Virus record (IMG/VR): IMGVR_UViG_3300045999_009250
Location: 62,001 to 126,000 of that record
From: a virus
Reading direction: 5' to 3' (one strand)
Length of the DNA stretch: 64,000 nucleotides
Each line of letters begins with the position of its first letter. Within the stretch, counting starts at the first letter, position 1. The translations under genes were made by a program, and so were the position numbers. The notes beneath the pieces are model-generated. The model was not told where the DNA came from and did no database searches. It was given only the letters and a program-made list of their open reading frames with translations. Shown here in pieces: positions 59,300-64,000 of the stretch.

Positions 59300-60391
59300 A
59301 TGAATAATAGAGTATGTTTTAAAGCTGATGGAACTGATGAAACAGGTGTTAAAATTATTAATGAATTAATAAGATTGGGTGGAAAGAACCCAAGTGATTA
59401 TTATGGTACTTCTAATAACCGTTATTATTATATCAATGATAAAGGTAATGTAGATTTGGAATATGCTATTCCTGAAGGATATACATTAACAGAGTTACCA
59501 TCTGAAGTAAAACTTAATATTAATAATAAAGTGTGTTTTAAATCTGATGGAACTGATAAAACAGGTACTAAAATTATTAATGAATTAATAAGATTGGGTG
59601 GAAATAATTCAGGTAAATATAGTGGAAATGGTATAACATATCCTTTTTATTATATTACTGATGAAGGATATATTACTCAGGAAAGTTATGTTCCTGAAGG
59701 ATACACATTAACAGAGTTACCATCTGAAGTGAAACTTAATATTGGTGATGCTGTTAGGGTAAAACCGGATGCTCGTTATAGAACAGCTGTAGAGAATGAT
59801 TGGAGAAGTGGTCCATTTAAACAAACAGCAAGAGAAATCCAATATATCTTTAAAATAGAAGGAGATCTTATTTGTATAGATTATAAAGATTATTGGGACC
59901 GAGATTACTTTGTAGTAGAAAGAAAAAACGTAGAATTAGTAGAATCAAAAATAAAAGAAATAAATATGAAAAATAGAATATTAACACCACAAAATGCAAC
60001 TCGAATTATTACCATTGCTTGCTCAACTTGGAAACCAAAATTAGCTGAAAAATGGGCAACAAATATTGTCTTAAACAAAGACACTGAAATCTCAGAGGAA
60101 TTTTATCAAGAAATGAGAAAAGCTTGTACCTCAGACCAAAACACATTATTTGATGAAATATTTGGTAGTGATGAACAATTAATTAATATCAGTGATTTAG
60201 AGATAGGTGAGGCAATGAAAATTTATGATAATAATTCTCGTTGGAATGGTATAATTATAATGAGAATATGGGCTGAGGTTGATGAAGTTAGATATGTTGA
60301 TATTAATAATCCTAGAAGTACTTGGAATAATAATCCTAAATTTATAGGTAAAAAAGTTAAATTAACAATTACACACGAGGAAATAAATTAA
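59300..60391 (+). CDS. Protein with a tandem duplicated N-terminal domain
   Basis: 363 residues. Residues 1-74 and 75-148 are near-duplicates: VCFKADGTDETGVKIINELI against VCFKSDGTDKTGTKIINELI and the shared PEGYTLTELPSEVKLNI. DNA is also nearly identical in stretches, so the duplication is fairly recent. The rest has an SH3-like part (VRVKPDARYRTAVENDWRSG) and a helical-strand end. Function unknown. Confidence 0.65.
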   Translation: MNNRVCFKADGTDETGVKIINELIRLGGKNPSDYYGTSNNRYYYINDKGNVDLEYAIPEGYTLTELPSEVKLNINNKVCFKSDGTDKTGTKIINELIRLGGNNSGKYSGNGITYPFYYITDEGYITQESYVPEGYTLTELPSEVKLNIGDAVRVKPDARYRTAVENDWRSGPFKQTAREIQYIFKIEGDLICIDYKDYWDRDYFVVERKNVELVESKIKEINMKNRILTPQNATRIITIACSTWKPKLAEKWATNIVLNKDTEISEEFYQEMRKACTSDQNTLFDEIFGSDEQLINISDLEIGEAMKIYDNNSRWNGIIIMRIWAEVDEVRYVDINNPRSTWNNNPKFIGKKVKLTITHEEIN

Positions 60392-60414
60392 GTAAATTTA
60401 AAAATAATTGATTA

Positions 60415-60450
60415 GAGGGTTGGTTTCCAACCCTCTTTTTTGTATGTTTA
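60415..60450 (+). terminator. Terminator fused to promoter, different stem sequence
   Basis: Stem GAGGGTTGG / CCAACCCTC with a TTT loop, T-tract. TTG 60420-60422, 20 bases, TATGTTTA 60443-60450; ATG 5 bases later. The stem sequence has changed while the TTGG and the spacing are kept. Confidence 0.85.
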
Positions 60451-60455
60451 CATCA

Positions 60456-60719
60456 ATGAAACAAACAGTAATAAAATATTATACAAACCAACAAATTACA
60501 TTGGGTGAAGCTATTGAAATAATGGAAGAATATACCAAGTTAATAGATAAAGAAGGTGCATTAACTAAAGCTATGATTGATCAAATAATTAACCCAATGA
60601 ATCCATTTGGTCCTGGTATGCTTCAACAAGCTGTTAAAATATCTGTTGAAACAGTTGAACACACTTTAGATATTACAAAAGTTCACAACAAAGAAGGAAA
60701 ACTAATCAAAATATTTTAG
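60456..60719 (+). CDS. Small protein of unknown function
   Basis: 87 residues from the ATG at 60456. TNQQITLGEAIEIMEEYTKL and DQIINPMNPFGPGMLQQAVK; helical. No family recognised. Confidence 0.6.
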   Translation: MKQTVIKYYTNQQITLGEAIEIMEEYTKLIDKEGALTKAMIDQIINPMNPFGPGMLQQAVKISVETVEHTLDITKVHNKEGKLIKIF

Positions 60720-60726
60720 AAAAAAT

Positions 60727-60757
60727 TTGGAGCAATAAAAATCAATTCGTATGTTTA
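60727..60757 (+). promoter_or_regulatory. Promoter TTG-N20-TATGTTTA
   Basis: TTG 60727-60729, TATGTTTA 60750-60757; ATG 4 bases later. Confidence 0.65.
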
Positions 60758-60761
60758 CACT

Positions 60762-60962
60762 ATGTTATTAGAAGAAGCAAAAATACTAGCCCAACAAGGA
60801 ATTAAAGTAACACATCGTTATTTCACATCTGATGAATATATGACAATGCGCGGTAATATGATTGTGTTTGAAGATGGTTGTGAAATATTCTTCAATGATT
60901 GGGTTGAAGGTAAAGATTATTTAAAAGAAGGTTGGGAAAAATTTGAAAAAGATTTGGAGTAG
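60762..60962 (+). CDS. Small protein of unknown function
   Basis: 66 residues: LLEEAKILAQQGIKVTHRYF, a helix followed by strands and FNDWVEGKDYLKEGWEKF. Its last codons (Leu-Glu-stop) carry the TTG of the next promoter. Confidence 0.6.
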   Translation: MLLEEAKILAQQGIKVTHRYFTSDEYMTMRGNMIVFEDGCEIFFNDWVEGKDYLKEGWEKFEKDLE

Positions 60963-60984
60963 TGAGATTCGATTCGTATGTTTA
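60954..60984 (+). promoter_or_regulatory. Promoter TTG-N20-TATGTTTA
   Basis: TTG 60954-60956 in the upstream coding end, TATGTTTA 60977-60984; ATG 37 bases later. Confidence 0.6.
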
Positions 60985-61021
60985 CATCAATAAAAAAATA
61001 AAAAATAAATAAATAAAGGTT

Positions 61022-61411
61022 ATGTCAAAAAAATCATCAAAAACAGCAAAAGTTGCAGAAACAGTAGTAGAAACAGTAGCAACAGTAGAAACAGCAGTAG
61101 TTGAAACAGTAGTAGAAACACCTGCAGTAGAAGAAGTAGCAACAGCAGTAGAAGCAGTTGCTGAACCAAAACAATTAGGCCGTAAAGTTAATCCTAATTC
61201 AGTTCGTCAACAAAAATTAGCTAAAATTGCAGAATTAAAAGCTCAAGGTGTTGAAATTAAAAGAGGTCGTAATGCAAACCCAGAATCAAAGAACCAACAA
61301 AAACAAATGAGATTTGAAGCGTTGCGTGCTCAAGGTTTTGAAGTAAAAAGAGGTAGACCAAAAATGATTAAAGCTGAAGTAGTAAATGTTGAAGCTGTAG
61401 TTGAAAATTAA
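61022..61411 (+). CDS. Low-complexity protein with AT-hook-like repeats
   Basis: 129 residues. A Val/Glu/Thr/Ala-rich low-complexity half (about 8-48, repeated VETV units), then two copies of a basic unit: AKIAELKAQGVEIKRGR and RFEALRAQGFEVKRGRPK. KRGR(P) is the AT-hook core, so it probably binds AT-rich DNA through two hooks. Could act as a phage histone-like protein. Confidence 0.65.
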   Translation: MSKKSSKTAKVAETVVETVATVETAVVETVVETPAVEEVATAVEAVAEPKQLGRKVNPNSVRQQKLAKIAELKAQGVEIKRGRNANPESKNQQKQMRFEALRAQGFEVKRGRPKMIKAEVVNVEAVVEN

Positions 61412-61437
61412 TTAGAACACTTGAAAACAATTTAAGA

Positions 61438-61473
61438 AAGGCTTGATTTTCCAAGCCTTCTTTTATATATTTA
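61438..61473 (+). terminator. Terminator fused to promoter
   Basis: Stem AAGGCTTG / CAAGCCTT, ATTTTC loop, T-tract. TTG 61443-61445, 20 bases, TATATTTA 61466-61473; ATG 19 bases later. Confidence 0.82.
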
Positions 61474-61492
61474 TAACATAATAAAAAATCAA

Positions 61493-61891
61493 ATGAAAAT
61501 AAATAATCCAGTAAATGCTCTTATTAAAATAGGCAAGTACGTAGTTAATCCATCAACATCAACAAATAAACAACTAACTAGATATACTTGGGATGATGCT
61601 GTTAGTAAAAAAATAGTTAAAAGTGTAACTAAAAACAATGTTGAAAATTTATTCAACACTTTAGGAATAAAACCAACCAAAGTAGAAGTAGAAGATATTT
61701 ATGGTCGTGCATCTATTTATGTGTTTGGTGAAGTAAACGGAACTAAAATAATATATGCTAGAAGAGAAAGTGATTCACCAATGGCAGGACAAACTAAAGT
61801 TTATTCACCATACGCTGTAGTTAGATTATTACATATAAAAAATCTACCTAAAGATGAAATATTACAAGCATTAAAAATACCTAACTCTTAA
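61493..61891 (+). CDS. Unknown basic protein
   Basis: 132 residues. NPVNALIKIGKYVVNPS start, then KVEVEDIYGRASIYVFGEVN and KIIYARRESDSPMAGQTKVY strands, and a helical end (LPKDEILQALKIPNS). No family recognised. Confidence 0.6.
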   Translation: MKINNPVNALIKIGKYVVNPSTSTNKQLTRYTWDDAVSKKIVKSVTKNNVENLFNTLGIKPTKVEVEDIYGRASIYVFGEVNGTKIIYARRESDSPMAGQTKVYSPYAVVRLLHIKNLPKDEILQALKIPNS

Positions 61892-61899
61892 AAATATTT

Positions 61900-61912
61900 A
61901 AATATTTATAAT
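61900..61912 (+). promoter_or_regulatory. AT-box before a leader-tagged gene
   Basis: AAATATTTATAAT, 1 base before the ATG at 61914. Confidence 0.5.
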
Positions 61913-61913
61913 C

Positions 61914-62270
61914 ATGAAAAAAGAAGTATTAAACGAAGAATTTCTTAGAATGCAAGAATTAGCAGGTATTGTTAATGAAATGCCTATAATAAAAAATCCA
62001 TTATTAAATAAACGTGCAATTGAAGTAATTAAAGAATGGATTTGGTATACTTGTGATGAAGGACAAGCAACAGATGATATCAACAAATATAATAAAATGG
62101 TTGACGAATATTTTGCTAATAAGAATGAAGTTATTTCAAAAGAGGATTTTCACAAAATTTGGGAAAAAGTAGTTGAAAAATGGGGAGTTGGAGATGTGGG
62201 AGCTGATTGGGAAGCTTTTGACGAAACATGGGAAGATGTTCAAAACGGTACTTTAATGGGAACATATTAA
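61914..62270 (+). CDS. Leader-tagged protein, candidate packaged protein
   Basis: 118 residues. EEFLRMQELAGIVNEMPII has the same LAGI..E leader as 56958 and the same NEMPII end as 13131. The site here is I-V-N-E rather than strict (I/L)xE. The body is helical and acidic (ADWEAFDETWEDVQNG). Ends just before a terminator. Confidence 0.65.
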   Translation: MKKEVLNEEFLRMQELAGIVNEMPIIKNPLLNKRAIEVIKEWIWYTCDEGQATDDINKYNKMVDEYFANKNEVISKEDFHKIWEKVVEKWGVGDVGADWEAFDETWEDVQNGTLMGTY

Positions 62271-62293
62271 TAAAAATATATAATATTTTAAGA

Positions 62294-62329
62294 GAGGCTT
62301 GGGAAACTAAGCCTCTTTTTGTATGTTCA
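62294..62329 (+). terminator. Terminator fused to promoter
   Basis: Stem GAGGCTTGG / CTAAGCCTC, GAAA loop, T-tract. TTG 62299-62301, 20 bases, TATGTTCA 62322-62329; ATG 4 bases later. Confidence 0.85.
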
Positions 62330-62333
62330 CCGT

Positions 62334-62576
62334 ATGAAAAAATTATCAGAAAAAACAACACAAATATACAATGTTGAAACATACAGTGCAATTGATGTTT
62401 CTTTAGTATACAAAGGTGAAGATTATAATGTAGAAATAAAAGTATATGATGGGTTTGATAGTGGAAAAATTAATGCTCCTGTTATATATGATTTAAGTGA
62501 TAATAAATTGATTAATCCCTTAGATCCTATTTTTGATGAAATAATCGAGTATGTTGAATCTCAAGTAATAAAATGA
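62334..62576 (+). CDS. Small protein of unknown function
   Basis: 80 residues from the ATG at 62334. IDVSLVYKGEDYNVEIKVYD strands, then an acidic helix (DPIFDEIIEYVES). Overlaps the next by 4 bases. Confidence 0.6.
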   Translation: MKKLSEKTTQIYNVETYSAIDVSLVYKGEDYNVEIKVYDGFDSGKINAPVIYDLSDNKLINPLDPIFDEIIEYVESQVIK

Positions 62577-62689
62577 AACCATTAACAAGAGAACAATTAA
62601 TTAAAAACGGAACATGCTGTGGATTAAAATGTATGAATTGTCCTTACATTCCAAAAGCAGTTAAAGGTAATAAAAATTTAACTAAATAA
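62573..62689 (+). CDS. 38-residue Cys-rich protein, DUF5522-like
   Basis: GTCCGLKCMNCPYIPKA has four Cys in the CCG..C..CPY layout of DUF5522-type small proteins, which are frequent in Bacteroidota. Likely binds a metal. Very short but packed between genes with a 4-base overlap. Confidence 0.6.
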   Translation: MKPLTREQLIKNGTCCGLKCMNCPYIPKAVKGNKNLTK

Positions 62690-62697
62690 AAACATAT

Positions 62698-62728
62698 TTG
62701 GTTACCTGAGATAAATTTCGTATATTCA
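62698..62728 (+). promoter_or_regulatory. Promoter TTG-N20-TATATTCA
   Basis: TTG 62698-62700, TATATTCA 62721-62728; ATG 17 bases later at 62746. Confidence 0.6.
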
Positions 62729-62745
62729 CATCATAATAAAAAAAT

Positions 62746-62892
62746 ATGAGTAATATAAAAAATTTAACAATCGAGGATATTAATGAAATAATGGAAGCAA
62801 TTGAAACTACATCTGTTAAAGTGTATTGGAAAGAGTTTGATGAAATTAAATTAGCATTAATGAAATTAGTAGTTGATAAAAAACAAGCGTAA
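62746..62892 (+). CDS. 48-residue helical protein
   Basis: MSNIKNLTIEDINEIMEAIE, then VYWKEFDEIKLALMKLVVDK. Six bases before the next gene. Function unknown. Confidence 0.5.
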   Translation: MSNIKNLTIEDINEIMEAIETTSVKVYWKEFDEIKLALMKLVVDKKQA

Positions 62893-62898
62893 ATAATA

Positions 62899-63843
62899 AT
62901 GAAAAACATACATTTAATACCAACAGATAAATTAAGTAGGTTAGGTAGATTTATTGATACTGACAATTTAGTTTTAAGAACGGATGATGATATACCAAGA
63001 GGTGAAAACATAAACATTTACATTACTTCTGATGAAGAAATTAAAGAAGGGGATTTGATTTTACCACCATCTAATATTCCTGTTAGATACGATGGACAAA
63101 AATACAAAGGTGATGAACCATTAAAATGTTGGAAAAAAATAATCCTAACAACAGACCGAGACTTAATCAAAGATGGTGTTCAAGAAATTGATGATGAGTT
63201 TTTAGTATGGTTTGTAAATAATCCAAGTTGTGAGTGGGTTGATGTTACTGATTGGATGGACACGAATGGTAATATTGCTTTTGGTGGGGATGTAAGATAT
63301 CAAATATCTTCTTCTACATATAACAAAATCATCATTCCACAAGAAGAACCTAAACAAATTAAATGTTATTGTGGTCATACTATAACTTGTGATTGTGAAC
63401 CTTTACAAGAAACACTTGAAGAAGCTGCTGAAATGTATATTCAATCAAAAAATCCACAATGGACACCATATCATAAACAATCTTTTAAAGATGGTGCTAA
63501 ATGGCAAGATGAGAGAAGCCAAAAAATAGTACCTTTTGATGCTGTAGATATTGAAGTATTTGCAATAAAACCAAATGAAGATGGGAAATTATTTGCTTAT
63601 ATTGGGTATAAAATTGCTAATGGAAATTTCGAATTCAATGTTGTACCTTTTACTGAACCTCAAGCAGAAAGAATGTATAGTGAGGAAGATATGTTTGAAT
63701 TTTCTCAATGGATTTCTCATGAAGATTGGGTTTATTTACCAAGTAAAGATTATTGGGTAAATGAAGAACAAGAAGAATTAGAACAGAAATTAAGCTCAAA
63801 GGAAATATTGAATCTATGGTTTGAACAACTTAAAAAGAAATAA
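62899..63843 (+). CDS. Modular hypothetical protein
   Basis: 314 residues. NIHLIPTDKLSRLGRF start, INIYITSDEEIKEGDLILPP strands, Cys pair CYCGHTITCDC, then a helical module ETLEEAAEMYIQSKNPQ, KDGAKWQDER and a YSEEDMFEFSQW end. The helical module recurs in the next gene (EETIEEVAERL, KGTKWQQERMYSEED). Typical of modular accessory genes of Bacteroidota phages; role unknown. Confidence 0.65.
   Translation: MKNIHLIPTDKLSRLGRFIDTDNLVLRTDDDIPRGENINIYITSDEEIKEGDLILPPSNIPVRYDGQKYKGDEPLKCWKKIILTTDRDLIKDGVQEIDDEFLVWFVNNPSCEWVDVTDWMDTNGNIAFGGDVRYQISSSTYNKIIIPQEEPKQIKCYCGHTITCDCEPLQETLEEAAEMYIQSKNPQWTPYHKQSFKDGAKWQDERSQKIVPFDAVDIEVFAIKPNEDGKLFAYIGYKIANGNFEFNVVPFTEPQAERMYSEEDMFEFSQWISHEDWVYLPSKDYWVNEEQEELEQKLSSKEILNLWFEQLKKK
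63666..63690 (+). repeat. 25-base direct repeat, second copy at 63976-64000
   Basis: Both copies encode ERMYSEED in the same frame; the second copy is cut by the window end, so the true repeat may be longer. Confidence 0.9.
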
Positions 63844-63844
63844 T

Positions 63845-64000
63845 ATGAAAGAAGAAACAATAGAAGAAGTTGCTGAAAGATTGTTTAATAATTTTCAAAA
63901 AGAAAATCCTATTATACCAACAGAAGATATTAGACCTTTTAAATTAGGATTTATTAAAGGTACTAAATGGCAACAAGAAAGAATGTATAGTGAGGAAGAT
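63845..64000 (+). CDS. Paralogue of the preceding gene's C-terminal module (cut by window end)
   Basis: The frame runs off the window: MKEETIEEVAERLFNNFQKE, LGFIKGTKWQQERMYSEED. It shares the EA.E module and ERMYSEED with the preceding gene, so it is a partial duplicate or cassette. Confidence 0.65.
   Translation, partial: MKEETIEEVAERLFNNFQKENPIIPTEDIRPFKLGFIKGTKWQQERMYSEED

Noticed and set aside
7159-61912. Calling the AT-box a T4 late promoter directly
   Set aside because: T4's box TATAAATA is read in the other orientation here (TATTTATA on the coding strand), so only a functional analogy can be proposed.
1-64000. Minus-strand frames, such as those at 4238-4450, 12061-12390, 15512-15832 and 23928-24212
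   Set aside because: All lie opposite clear + strand genes, show no family motifs, and are low-complexity translations of AT-rich antisense DNA.
1-64000. tRNA genes
   Set aside because: No cloverleaf-like sequence is visible; gaps between genes are too short and hold terminators or promoters. A covariance-model scan would settle it.

Overview
The window looks like a 64 kb piece of the genome of a large T4-like tailed phage (myovirus type) that infects a Bacteroidota, probably flavobacterial, host. Every gene I can support lies on the + strand. The DNA is very AT-rich, genes are packed with 1-26 base overlaps or very short gaps, and no Shine-Dalgarno sequences are visible, as expected for Bacteroidota. 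The T4 replication core is present: DnaB-type helicase (gp41), family B DNA polymerase (gp43), sliding clamp (gp45), clamp loader large subunit (gp44) and a probable small subunit (gp62). Promoters match the Bacteroidota pattern (TTG upstream, TAnnTTT-like -7 box), and the phage carries a Bacteroidota-style ECF sigma factor. No tRNA, integrase, CRISPR array or ordinary bacterial housekeeping block was seen.

Layout. 0-5 kb: homing endonuclease remnant at the edge, helicase, B12-dependent ribonucleotide reductase, membrane protein. 4.8-13.1 kb: a 7-deazaguanine DNA modification block (DpdA-like transglycosylase, QueC, QueD, QueE, FolE) mixed with thioredoxin-like proteins, a thioesterase, a phosphoribosyltransferase, dUTPase and two inserted homing endonucleases. 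13-23 kb: DNA polymerase, clamp, GroES/GroEL, clamp loader, DUF3310 and a Cas4/RecB-like nuclease. 23.3-35.4 kb: a glycan island of six probable glycosyltransferases (one more possible), a DegT-fold enzyme with His in place of the catalytic Lys, a split transketolase, a sugar epimerase and three methyltransferases, mostly joined by 4-base start/stop overlaps. 35.4-49.5 kb: many small accessory genes, an SPFH protein, a cassette array of related short genes joined by one 15-base sequence, thymidylate synthase, a ClpP-like protease and a lysozyme-like membrane protein. 49.5-56 kb: RNA ligase, DNA ligase, a cyclic-phosphate receiver protein, two metallophosphoesterases, an HNH endonuclease and the ECF sigma factor. 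56-64 kb: small proteins, a PLP aminotransferase and repeat-containing proteins; the last gene runs off the window.

Two expression signals recur. The first is TTG, exactly 20 bases, then TATRTTYA (29 copies found by reading), usually ending 4-7 bases before an ATG, so many transcripts should be leaderless. In ten copies the TTG lies inside the stem of a rho-independent terminator, so one element ends one transcript and starts the next. The second is TAATATTTATAAT, ending 1-3 bases before the ATG of homing endonucleases and of several small proteins whose N-termini look like T4 capsid-targeting leaders with (L/I)-x-E protease sites. Together these suggest an early programme read by host polymerase and a second, probably late, programme making packaged proteins.

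The most novel-looking content is this promoter/terminator punctuation, the family of leader-tagged candidate virion-packaged proteins (one resembling an ADP-ribosyltransferase), the deoxysugar island, a QueC that has lost its zinc ligands, and the thymidylate-synthase-like cassette array.
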